Source: an uncultured Candidatus Saccharibacteria bacterium (GTDB lineage: Bacteria; Patescibacteriota; Saccharimonadia; Saccharimonadales; Saccharimonadaceae). Taken from it: 64,000 nt of DNA. Shown here one piece after another: positions 6,559 to 14,369 of the stretch. Position numbers and translations under genes: made by a program. Position 1 is the stretch's first letter; every line of letters begins with the position of its first letter. The stretch spans positions 1 through 64,000 of the forward strand of contig CALHWD010000019.1 of assembly GCA_938036825.1 (NCBI GenBank), given 5' to 3'. The notes under the pieces were generated by a model. The model did not search any database, was not told the origin of the DNA, and saw only the letters and a program-made list of their open reading frames with translations.

Positions 6559-8667
6559 ATGTATCACACAATTACCAAACGCGATGGGCGCATCGTGGCA
6601 TTTGACGACACAAAAATTATGGCAGCAATCGAACGAGCTGGCCTGGAGACGGGTGAGTTTGCTGAGGAAGAGGCCTATCAGTTAGCTCAGGCGGCGATTG
6701 CCCAGGCGCAGCAGACTATAGCGGATGATGCACTCACCGTGGAGCAGATGCAGGATGCGGTAGAGGACACCTTGCTGCGCTCGCCATATAAAAAGACCGC
6801 CAAGGCGTACATTATTTATCGCGATCAGCATCAAAAGCTGCGCGAGATTGCTGCTAGTGCACATGTTGACCTGATTGACCAATATTTGCTCAAGCTTGAC
6901 TGGCGGGTTAATGAGAATTCCAACATGGGTTACAGCCTCCAGGGCCTTAATAATTACATCTCAAGTGAGGTGAGCAAAACCTACTGGCTAAACAAAATCT
7001 ACAGCCCAGAGATTGGTCGCCTTCATCGGTCCGGTGACCTCCATATTCACGATCTTAACCTTGTGAGTGTGTATTGTGTGGGCTGGGACTTAATGGATCT
7101 GCTCCGGCAGGGTTTCACTGGTGTGCCAAACAAGATTTCGTGTAAGCCAGCCCGACATTTTCGCACGGCACTTGGCCAGGTCGTGAACTATTTCTACACA
7201 CTGCAGGGCGAGGCAGCTGGTGCTCAAGCCTTTAGCAATTTCGATACTTTGCTCGCACCATTCATTCGAGCAGATGGACTAGCGTACGATGAGGTAAAGC
7301 AGATACTGCAAGAATTCATCTTTAATGTTAATGTGCCGACGCGTGTTGGCTTCCAAACGCCGTTTACGAACATCACGCTTGACCTCGAATGTCCTAAGCA
7401 TATGGCAGGCACACCTGTGATCATTGGCGGAGAGATGCAAGAGAGCAACTACGGCGACTACCAGGATGAGATGAATACCTTCAATCGGGCACTGCTTGAG
7501 GTGATGACGGAGGGTGATGCCAACGGACGAGTCTTTACTTTTCCGATTCCGACGTATAATATTACGGCTGATTTCGACTGGGATAATCCTGTGATTGACA
7601 ACCTGTGGGAAGCCAGTGCAAAATACGGCATTCCATACTTTAGTAATTTTGTGAATAGTGATATGAGCCCAGAAGACGCGCGTAGTATGTGCTGCCGCCT
7701 GAGGATTGATAATCGTCAACTGGAGTATCGTGGTGGTGGCCTGTTTGGGAGTAACCCAATGACGGGGTCAGTTGGTGTGGTGACGATTAACCTGCCTCGC
7801 TTGGCGCTGAAGTCGAGTGACGAAGCAGCGTTTCGGGCTGGTCTCGTCCACCTTATGGAGCAAGCGCGTGACAGCCTCGAAGTTAAGCGCAAAACACTCG
7901 AGCGCCTAACCGATGCCAACCTCTACCCCTATACCAAGTTTTATCTGCGCGATATCAAGCAGCGCTTTGGTGAATACTGGAAGAATCATTTCTCGACAAT
8001 TGGCTTAATTGGCATGAATGAGGCGGCGCTTAATCTCCTTGGTGCGGATATTGGTCAGGCTGCAGGGCGGGAATTTGCCGAGCGGACGCTCGATCTGATG
8101 CGCGAGACGCTTGTAAAATTCCAAGAAGAAACTGGCAATAACTATAATCTTGAGGCAACGCCAGCTGAGGGCACGACCTACCGCCTAGCGCAGATCGACC
8201 AGCGCGACTACCCAGAAGCAGCGCATTTTGCCAATGGCATTGGTGCCGCGGTGCCAGCGCCGTTCTACACCAACAGTACTCATTTGCCGGTCAATTACAC
8301 CGACGATCTCTTTGAGTTACTTGACCTCCAAGACGAATTGCAGACCAAATATACTGGCGGCACCGTTATCCACTTCTTCCTCGGTGAGCGAATGGATGAC
8401 CCCACAACACTCAAAGGGCTGGTGCGAACGATCTGCCACAATTACCGCTTGCCATACTTTACGATCAGTCCGAGCTTTAGTGTCTGCAAGAATCATGGCT
8501 ACCTGCGCGGTGAACATGAGGCGTGCCCGCAGTGTCAGGAGCCGTGTGAGATATATTCGCGAGTGGTGGGTTATTTGCGGCCGGTGCAGCAGTGGAATAA
8601 GGGCAAGCAAGCAGAGTTTGCGCTGCGCTACCACTACGACAAAGCAGCCGATACAATCGATGCTTAA
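6559..8667 (+). CDS. nrdD: anaerobic (class III) ribonucleoside-triphosphate reductase
   Basis: NrdD reduces NTPs to dNTPs with a glycyl radical made by NrdG. The 702-residue protein starts MYHTITKRDGRIVAFDD behind AAAGGGAGGG; upstream in-frame ATGs lack a ribosome site. An ATP-cone allosteric domain fills residues 1-95. NNYNLEATPAEGTTYRLA marks the catalytic barrel. Zinc cysteines are C643, C656, C659 and C663, and the glycyl-radical loop RVVGYLRP holds G671 near the C-terminus. The promoter carries two NrdR-like boxes. It is followed by nrdG, an FNR-like gene and a four-cysteine gene. No aerobic class I or II RNR is in the window. Confidence 0.97.
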   Translation: MYHTITKRDGRIVAFDDTKIMAAIERAGLETGEFAEEEAYQLAQAAIAQAQQTIADDALTVEQMQDAVEDTLLRSPYKKTAKAYIIYRDQHQKLREIAASAHVDLIDQYLLKLDWRVNENSNMGYSLQGLNNYISSEVSKTYWLNKIYSPEIGRLHRSGDLHIHDLNLVSVYCVGWDLMDLLRQGFTGVPNKISCKPARHFRTALGQVVNYFYTLQGEAAGAQAFSNFDTLLAPFIRADGLAYDEVKQILQEFIFNVNVPTRVGFQTPFTNITLDLECPKHMAGTPVIIGGEMQESNYGDYQDEMNTFNRALLEVMTEGDANGRVFTFPIPTYNITADFDWDNPVIDNLWEASAKYGIPYFSNFVNSDMSPEDARSMCCRLRIDNRQLEYRGGGLFGSNPMTGSVGVVTINLPRLALKSSDEAAFRAGLVHLMEQARDSLEVKRKTLERLTDANLYPYTKFYLRDIKQRFGEYWKNHFSTIGLIGMNEAALNLLGADIGQAAGREFAERTLDLMRETLVKFQEETGNNYNLEATPAEGTTYRLAQIDQRDYPEAAHFANGIGAAVPAPFYTNSTHLPVNYTDDLFELLDLQDELQTKYTGGTVIHFFLGERMDDPTTLKGLVRTICHNYRLPYFTISPSFSVCKNHGYLRGEHEACPQCQEPCEIYSRVVGYLRPVQQWNKGKQAEFALRYHYDKAADTIDA

Positions 8668-8693
8668 ATAATTAGGAAGAAGGGAGGATGGTG

Positions 8694-9386
8694 ATGGTTC
8701 AGATCGGTGGTATCCAAAAGTTCAGCACAGTCGACTACCCAGGTCACACCTGTGCGGCAGTCTTCTTGATTGGCTGCAATATGCGCTGCGGTTACTGCCA
8801 TAATCCAGAACTCGTCTTACCTGAGCAGTATATTGGCTGTATCCCTGAGGCGGAGATTCTTGATTTTCTTGCGCGGCGGGTTGGCTTGCTTGATGGCGTC
8901 GCGATCAGTGGTGGTGAACCGACGATGAGTGAGGATTTGCCTGACTTCATTCGGGCTATCAAGCAGCTCGGTTTCCTCGTCAAGCTCGATACCAATGGGA
9001 CCCACCCGGTGATGCTGCGCCAGATGCTGGATGAGCAACTGCTCGACTTTGTAGCAATGGACATTAAGGGACCACTGGAAAAGTATGTAGAAATTGCCGC
9101 GCGGCCAATTGACACCGATGCGATTATGGAAAGTATCGACCTCATTCGAAGCCGAGTCGATCACGAGTTTCGCACGACGATTGTGCGGGGGCAGCTTGAG
9201 CCAGCAGACTTCGATGCAGTCGGGCAGATGGTGCACGGTGCACAGCGCTTTGCCCTGCAGCATTTTATTGCAAGTGATACGCTGGTGAGTAGCCGCTTTT
9301 GCGATGAAACGAGCTTTACCGACGAGGAGATGGCCCAGGCTCAGCACATTATGCAACGCTATGTAACAGAATGCGTGGTGCACTGA
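8694..9386 (+). CDS. nrdG: anaerobic ribonucleotide reductase activating enzyme (radical SAM)
   Basis: This 230-residue radical SAM protein has CNMRCGYC at residues 28-35 (CxxxCxxC, the [4Fe-4S] cluster that cleaves SAM), then DGVAISGGEPT, the SAM-binding GGE motif. It opens FSTVDYPGHTCAAVFL, typical of the longer NrdG form. It generates the glycyl radical in NrdD. GGGAGG ends at 8687, so the second ATG (8694, six-base spacer) is preferred to the ATG at 8688. Its TGA overlaps the ATG of the next gene by one base. Confidence 0.94.
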   Translation: MVQIGGIQKFSTVDYPGHTCAAVFLIGCNMRCGYCHNPELVLPEQYIGCIPEAEILDFLARRVGLLDGVAISGGEPTMSEDLPDFIRAIKQLGFLVKLDTNGTHPVMLRQMLDEQLLDFVAMDIKGPLEKYVEIAARPIDTDAIMESIDLIRSRVDHEFRTTIVRGQLEPADFDAVGQMVHGAQRFALQHFIASDTLVSSRFCDETSFTDEEMAQAQHIMQRYVTECVVH

Positions 9387-10072
9387 TGCAGTACTATACA
9401 GGGACAATCCAGCAAGTGATTCAGCATACGCACGATGTAGCAACGCTGGTGTTTGATGCCAAAGGCGACGCACCATTTCGCTATACCGCCGGACAATACA
9501 TTACCGTTATCAAGCCAGAGTCGCGCACGCCTGAGGGTAAGGCATATAGCCTATCGAGTTGGCCCGGCGAAACACATCTGAGTATTACCGTGAAGGATAT
9601 TGGCGGTGAGTATTCTCACTACCTATGCAGCCGGCAGGTGGGTGACCAACTAACTTTTTCGGCGGCGTATGGGTACTTTAATCCACTGACAGATCGCCCA
9701 CTCGTGGGAATTGCAGCAGGAGTCGGTATTAGTCCAGTGTGGAGCATTATCAAGAGTGAATGCGCGCGTGATTCGCATCGGAATATTCAGCTCATGTATA
9801 GCAATCGGACCGTCGACGATATTGTCTTTGCGGCCGACCTTGCTGCATATGAGGTGCGCTATCCGCAGCTGTCGCTTCACCACTTCGTGACACGTCAAGC
9901 AACAGCCCCGCCTAAGATACACCAGGGGCGAATTGACCTCCATACGTGTATCAACCCAGCGGCACACTACCTAGTGTGCGGTTCAGTTGCATTTACGCGA
10001 GCGATGTGGCAGGGGCTCACTGCGCGCGGTATTGCGAGTAAATGTATTGCAACGGAGGTGTTTTTCGAATGA
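9386..10072 (+). CDS. ferredoxin-NADP reductase / flavodoxin reductase-like protein
   Basis: This 228-residue protein of the FNR superfamily has a flavin-binding barrel with YTAGQYITV and the KAYSLSSWPG strand (the RxYS-type FAD motif), then an NAD(P) domain with GIAAGVGISP and the closing VCGSVAFTRAM. It ends in an aromatic residue followed by Glu (FFE). The start overlaps the nrdG stop by one base, so it is translated with nrdG. Position suggests it feeds electrons to the NrdG cluster or to NrdD reduction, which in other bacteria is done by flavodoxin/FNR or thioredoxin; this is inference. Its stop overlaps the next gene. Confidence 0.85.
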   Translation: MQYYTGTIQQVIQHTHDVATLVFDAKGDAPFRYTAGQYITVIKPESRTPEGKAYSLSSWPGETHLSITVKDIGGEYSHYLCSRQVGDQLTFSAAYGYFNPLTDRPLVGIAAGVGISPVWSIIKSECARDSHRNIQLMYSNRTVDDIVFAADLAAYEVRYPQLSLHHFVTRQATAPPKIHQGRIDLHTCINPAAHYLVCGSVAFTRAMWQGLTARGIASKCIATEVFFE

Positions 10073-10578
10073 GTGAGCAGCCTGCCAAAGCACCAACTAA
10101 GCGCTCGCCGGAGGAAATTGCGGCCTGGCAAGAAAATGCGCGGCGGATTGCGCAGGAGCGGATTGGCCAAGCGGCCTGTAATGCATGCCCACTTGCCCGC
10201 ATTTGCAGTGTTAAGAATCCCGAAGCCTGCAATCCGAACCAAATTGCTCAGCAAGCTGGTGGAGAATATACTGGTGGCGACAGCGCAGAAGTGTCATACA
10301 AGAAAGTCCTCGACGACGACCGTATCAATGTTGTGATTGCCAATGTCAAGAAGAAGGAGCAACCCAAGCCAAAAGCACAGCGACCTCCTGAAGTACAAAG
10401 GCCCCCAGCTAATACGATCAACATGCCGCCAGCTAACGTTATCAAAGCTCCACCAGCACGTCCGAAGATGGAACAATCGACCAAGCCAACAGTCATCCAG
10501 CAGATCATCAATGCGGTTGGGAAGTTGCTTGATGTCCCGAAAGCAAATCAGCAGCCTGCTCGACAGATACAAAAGTGA
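10069..10578 (+). CDS. four-cysteine, proline-rich protein coupled to the RNR operon
   Basis: The 169-residue protein starts at an ATG that overlaps the stop of the FNR-like gene (ATGA). Residues 1-35 are helical and basic. Cysteines 37, 40, 46 and 54 form CxxC-x5-C-x7-C (ACNACPLARICSVKNPEAC), enough to hold one [4Fe-4S] cluster or a zinc ion. Residues 105-150 are rich in PPA repeats, and a short helix (VIQQIINAVGKLLDV) ends the protein. No family recognised. Coupling to the reductase gene makes a small electron carrier or scaffold for the NrdD/NrdG pathway plausible but unproven. Confidence 0.75.
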   Translation: MSEQPAKAPTKRSPEEIAAWQENARRIAQERIGQAACNACPLARICSVKNPEACNPNQIAQQAGGEYTGGDSAEVSYKKVLDDDRINVVIANVKKKEQPKPKAQRPPEVQRPPANTINMPPANVIKAPPARPKMEQSTKPTVIQQIINAVGKLLDVPKANQQPARQIQK

Positions 10579-10636
10579 TCTTAGATGTGGATTAAATCCA
10601 TCACACAAAACTCCCGAGCAGTGGTATAATAGGGGT

Positions 10637-11131
10637 ATGAATGCCATTGTTCGCTTGGTTGCCGATGGGCTTATGATCCCGATTGTCGCTGTAGCTCTTT
10701 TTGCACTGTTTTTTCGTGCACCTCAAGCCCAACGCTACCAACGTTACACGCGTGTATTTATGGCAGGCCTAACATCCTATTGGTGTGCGAAGGTTATTGG
10801 TGCGCTCTGGCAACCCGAGACGCTCCGGCCATTTGAAAAGCTCGGTACCGACCCGGGTGCGCTCTATCTCAATAATCCCGGCTTTCCGTCCGATCACGCA
10901 CTCTTTGCGATGTTTCTTACCTTAGCAGTATGGTATGTGACTCGCCGGCGACTACTCACCGTAGCGCTATTTGTTATGACGGTGTTGGTGTGCCTTGGCC
11001 GCGTGGCGGCACTAGTACATACACCGCTCGATGTTGCTGGTGGGGTGGCCGTTGCACTGCTGGGTGCTGTATGGTACGTGCCACATCACAAAAAATTCTG
11101 GCGCAGACTAGCAAAATCGGCAAAAACATAA
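10637..11131 (+). CDS. PAP2-family membrane phosphatase
   Basis: This 164-residue membrane protein carries the three phosphatase motifs: K-x-x-x-x-x-x-x-x-x-x-x-RP (KVIGALWQPETLRPF), PSDHALFA (the PSGH-type motif with catalytic His) and GRVAALVHTPLDV (R-x5-H-x3-D). It should dephosphorylate a lipid phosphate such as undecaprenyl pyrophosphate or phosphatidate at the membrane surface. TATAAT (10625-10630) lies six bases before the ATG, so the message is probably leaderless even though the gene follows the RNR operon. About five membrane segments. Confidence 0.85.
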   Translation: MNAIVRLVADGLMIPIVAVALFALFFRAPQAQRYQRYTRVFMAGLTSYWCAKVIGALWQPETLRPFEKLGTDPGALYLNNPGFPSDHALFAMFLTLAVWYVTRRRLLTVALFVMTVLVCLGRVAALVHTPLDVAGGVAVALLGAVWYVPHHKKFWRRLAKSAKT

Positions 11132-11168
11132 TATAATAGCTCCCAGTAAGGAATTGGAGCTAGATAAT

Positions 11169-11819
11169 ATGGACGAACAGATATACGCACGCACCGCTGA
11201 CCCAGATGAGGTGGCGGAAGCAGCGCGCCAAGCTAAAAAAGCAAAAACTGCCAAGACGGCGACCATCACCAAGACGGTGCTTGACGATGGGCTCGACCAC
11301 AGCCGAGCAATCGATAACCCCTTTGCTCAGGGTGGTGTGCTCGATACATCCGAAGACACCGAGCATTTTGTGAACTTATCATGGCCAGATATGGGGCAGA
11401 TTATGATAGGTGCGGCCATTACTGGCGTGGTGACGAGTGCAGTGTTGCTGCTCGTTGCCAACCTTGGGGTGTTTGGTGCGGTGTGTGGCCTTGGTAGTGC
11501 CAATCCAGCAAGCTGTGGCACGCCTACATTCTATACAGTCTTGAGCGCAATGGTTGTGGCAGTGATCGTCGGGCTTATATTTTTGGTGCAGCGCCGTGTG
11601 TATCGTCCCGCTCTCGTTATGCTTGCGACGGCAGTGGGTCTCTGGCCAGTGCTTACGTGGCTAGCAGCATCGTCATGGTATGTCATAGTGCCGGTTATTA
11701 CGATTTTGATGGCACTGAGCATTGGCGTGTTTTCGTGGATCTCGCGCCTGCGCAACCTAGCAGTCACACTTGGTGCAATGGTGGCGATCATTGTATTGAT
11801 ATATCTTGCGACACTGTAG
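11169..11819 (+). CDS. membrane protein, five predicted helices
   Basis: This 216-residue protein starts at the ATG nine bases after GGAG. Residues 1-75 are hydrophilic and K/A-rich (ARQAKKAKTAKTATITK). Five hydrophobic segments follow at about 80-105, 120-142, 147-168, 172-193 and 198-216, with two cysteines in the first outside loop (GAVCGLGSANPASCG). I recognise no family. A TATAAT at about 11131-11136 precedes it, so it may be transcribed separately from the PAP2 gene. Confidence 0.7.
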   Translation: MDEQIYARTADPDEVAEAARQAKKAKTAKTATITKTVLDDGLDHSRAIDNPFAQGGVLDTSEDTEHFVNLSWPDMGQIMIGAAITGVVTSAVLLLVANLGVFGAVCGLGSANPASCGTPTFYTVLSAMVVAVIVGLIFLVQRRVYRPALVMLATAVGLWPVLTWLAASSWYVIVPVITILMALSIGVFSWISRLRNLAVTLGAMVAIIVLIYLATL

Positions 11820-12123
11820 ATATCTCCAAACTCCACAATAGGTTGCTTGGTGGTCGTTTGCCATGCTCAAATGAAGCGATTTCCATTCTCCCTCTTTTAC
11901 GCGGCTCCCTTGTCTGAACTTCAGGTTCTAGCCAACTCTTACGTCACTTCCTTTAGCGAATACATAATAAAAAGGTAATTTCCTGAGAATATCAGACTTC
12001 TCGCGCTAGCGCTTAAAAACTCATTACGACACTTCTACTCCTTGTTCTAAATGAGAGACACACTCACAAGAAGCTGACACGCCCCGCTCAATAAAACATG
12101 AGTGGCTGTTTCTGAGGAAATGC
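11820..12123. other. intergenic stretch, nothing recognised
   Basis: About 300 bases upstream of rmuC hold no convincing frame. The only feature seen is a short palindrome, GCGCTAGCGC, near 12003-12012. Confidence 0.55.
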
Positions 12124-12135
12124 TATACTAGAGAT

Positions 12136-13215
12136 ATGGAACTTTCTCTAGTGCTTGGAATTATTCTTATTGTTGTCCTCGTTGGCTGCGGTGCAGTGCT
12201 GAGTCTGCTGCTGGCGAAGCTTAATGAGCTCAAAGACCAGCAGTCGGTGGCGCTTCTCAAGAGCGACGTGACGGAGTTGTCGCGTACGATAGCCGCTATG
12301 CAGCAGTCGGTTGGGGATAAGCTCGAGCGCTCGGGCGTTGCTATGCAAACGTCAGTCCAGAAGCAGCTCTCCGAGAGTGCTAAGCTGGTGGCCGATGTGA
12401 CACAGCGCCTTACGAAGCTGGATGAGACTAATCGACGCGTCGTCGATGTAGCAGATGAGCTCAAGACACTGCAAAACGTTCTGCAAAACCCCAAGCAGCG
12501 CGGTGTCTTTGGTGAATATTATCTGCAGAGCGTGCTTGAGAATGTATTGCCACCAGCACAGTATCAGATGCAATATCGCTTTGCCGACGGTGAGGCGGTC
12601 GATGCGGTGATCTTTCTTGACAAAGGGCGGGTGCTGCCGATCGATAGCAAATTCAGCCTCGAGAACTACAACCGGATGATCAATGCCACAAATAAAGACG
12701 AGCGCCAGCAGCTACTCGGCCGCGTTAAGCTTGACCTTAAGCAGCGCATTGACGAAACGAGCAAATATATTCGCCCAAATGAAGACACAATGGACTTTGC
12801 CTTTATGTTTATCCCCAGTGAGTCACTGTATTATGATCTGCTTATCAACAATGTAGGGCAGGGTGGCTCGAGCCGCGATTTGATTGAGTACGCCTTTCGC
12901 GATCGACGAGTGATTATCGTTAGTCCAACCAGTTTCTTGGCATATTTGCAGACGGTGCTGCAGGGGCTGCGCAGCCTCCAGATCGAAGAACAGGCCAAGG
13001 ATATTCAGCTACGAGTTGGTCAGCTTGCGACGCATATCAAGAAGTTTGATGAATTGCTGGGCAAAATGGGCAAGAGTCTCGCCACAACAGTCGGCCACTA
13101 CAACACAACCTATCGCGAGCTCGGCAAGATGGATAAAGACGTCGTACGTATCGCTGGCGGTGAACGCCAGAGCGAGCCACAGTTGCTCGAACGACCTCAG
13201 CGTGGGGATGAGTAG
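12136..13215 (+). CDS. rmuC: DNA recombination protein RmuC
   Basis: The 359-residue protein has one N-terminal membrane helix (residues 3-28), a long coiled coil (about 30-120), then the RmuC nuclease-like domain: RGVFGEYYLQSVLENVLP, VLPIDSKFSLENY, FIPSES and VIIVSPTSFLAYLQTV. RmuC proteins limit inversions at short repeats and are thought to be nucleases of the PD-(D/E)XK type. Extended -10 TGC-TATACT (12121-12129) ends six bases before the ATG, the pattern of a leaderless gene. Confidence 0.94.
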   Translation: MELSLVLGIILIVVLVGCGAVLSLLLAKLNELKDQQSVALLKSDVTELSRTIAAMQQSVGDKLERSGVAMQTSVQKQLSESAKLVADVTQRLTKLDETNRRVVDVADELKTLQNVLQNPKQRGVFGEYYLQSVLENVLPPAQYQMQYRFADGEAVDAVIFLDKGRVLPIDSKFSLENYNRMINATNKDERQQLLGRVKLDLKQRIDETSKYIRPNEDTMDFAFMFIPSESLYYDLLINNVGQGGSSRDLIEYAFRDRRVIIVSPTSFLAYLQTVLQGLRSLQIEEQAKDIQLRVGQLATHIKKFDELLGKMGKSLATTVGHYNTTYRELGKMDKDVVRIAGGERQSEPQLLERPQRGDE

Positions 13216-13245
13216 TTTAGTTTTTTCGACAAAGAAAACTCATCA

Positions 13246-13881
13246 CTACTCGGCGTCGTGTATCGAGTAATCTGCTCCATTCTGAATCAAAACTTGCCTA
13301 TCACCCAGGAATATAACATCATCTCGCTCCTGAGTAAGCTTTGCCACTGTCTTGGCAAATGCTGGAGTGTCGGCGTGAGGTAAGATAGTCTTATCAAGCA
13401 GTTTGAGGCCATTCCACACAATGTACTCGGCAAACTCTGGTTTATCGAGCGCAGCAATATGGCGCAAGCTGGCACCAGCGACCACTGCACCAGCACTTGC
13501 TCCACCGTAGACGACGGCGTCCTCATTGAGTAAGCGGTGTAGTATATCATCAAAGCCAGTCTGTGCCATAGCATCGCGCAACATAAAGGTATTGCCGCCA
13601 AGCACCCAGATTAAGTCATAATGCTTGAGAGCGAGATATTGATGATCCTTTAGTCTTGGATCAGCGAAGTGCTTTAGGCCAATCACAGCAGGCCTCTTCT
13701 CGACGCCAAGTGAGCGAAACATCTCCCTCGCCTCAGTGATGCGAAGCATACGAATTCGCCGGATGTAGCAGTCTAGCGCGTTGGGAATCAGTGCAATATT
13801 CGTCTCGGCCGGCTCTTTGCCAATCAATGCGAAGAGCTGGTCTGGTGCAGGAACGGTGCAGGATGATAAATAGAGTCTCAT
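13246..13881 (-). CDS. peptidase E-like serine peptidase (family S51)
   Basis: This 211-residue protein has the S51 signature GGASAGAVVAG with nucleophile Ser129 and, upstream, LIWVLGGNTFMLRDAM, the peptidase E substrate-pocket motif. Family members cleave N-terminal aspartyl dipeptides or act as cyanophycinases, in the cytoplasm. The ATG at 13881, preceded by GTGAGG, is chosen over a GTG five codons upstream. It converges with rmuC, 30 bases apart. Confidence 0.85.
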   Translation of the reverse strand: MRLYLSSCTVPAPDQLFALIGKEPAETNIALIPNALDCYIRRIRMLRITEAREMFRSLGVEKRPAVIGLKHFADPRLKDHQYLALKHYDLIWVLGGNTFMLRDAMAQTGFDDILHRLLNEDAVVYGGASAGAVVAGASLRHIAALDKPEFAEYIVWNGLKLLDKTILPHADTPAFAKTVAKLTQERDDVIFLGDRQVLIQNGADYSIHDAE

Positions 13882-13915
13882 GGAAAAATACCTCACGAGT
13901 TAGGGTTATGTTGAT

Positions 13916-14053
13916 ATGAAAGTCGACTTTGAAGCGAAATTACCTGATATCCGTCGTGGTCAGTCTCTCGTGAGTGACCGCTACCTGCTCAAGAATATCA
14001 TCCGGCTCAATCGTAATATCGGCGACACGCATAGCGCGTGTTTTTTCTTCTGA
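13916..14053 (+). CDS. possible 45-residue small protein ending in a terminator
   Basis: A short frame, MKVDFEAKLPDIRRGQSLV..., looks protein-like and has no ribosome site; a TATGTT lies 3 bases upstream. Its last codons form the right arm and T tract of a hairpin (14025-14046). It competes with the leftward frame over the same DNA. Weak. Confidence 0.25.
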   Translation: MKVDFEAKLPDIRRGQSLVSDRYLLKNIIRLNRNIGDTHSACFFF

Positions 14054-14260
14054 AAGTACGTATTTGAATAGTACCGGATATAATCTCTCCTCACGACCTT
14101 CATGTAGTGTCGCTATTGTAAATCCTCGCGTGAGATTTGTCAAACAGAGGTAGCAATAATCGTAGCAAAAACCACAACGTATTTCGGAGTATAATACATA
14201 CGCCATATATTGCTTCTTCGTGCAAAAAATGACCTCTGGCAGATCGATGTGTATGATCAA
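13940..14260 (-). CDS. possible hypothetical protein
   Basis: A 106-codon leftward frame fills the gap between peptidase E and the GH16 gene. Its second half (ADITIEPDDILEQVAVTHERL) reads like a real protein, but the first half is rich in C, Y and F and looks less so; an internal ATG at about 14206 (MAYVLY) is another possible start. No ribosome site or promoter is clear, and a rightward terminator-like hairpin lies inside it. No family recognised. Confidence 0.3.
   Translation of the reverse strand: MIIHIDLPEVIFCTKKQYMAYVLYSEIRCGFCYDYCYLCLTNLTRGFTIATLHEGREERLYPVLFKYVLSEEKTRAMRVADITIEPDDILEQVAVTHERLTTTDIR
14025..14046 (+). terminator. terminator-like hairpin upstream of the GH16 gene
   Basis: ACACGC (14025-14030) pairs with GCGTGT (14036-14041) over a 5-base loop, followed by TTTTTTC. 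It has the form of an intrinsic terminator for a rightward transcript. Confidence 0.55.
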
Positions 14261-14369
14261 AATAGACTATCTTACCTGCAAAAAATATGGATAAAGTTAT
14301 TGTCTTGTGTTTGGCAAAGCAGAGTAGCTGTGATTAAATAAGAACAGCTAACGAACATAAGGAGGGGAT

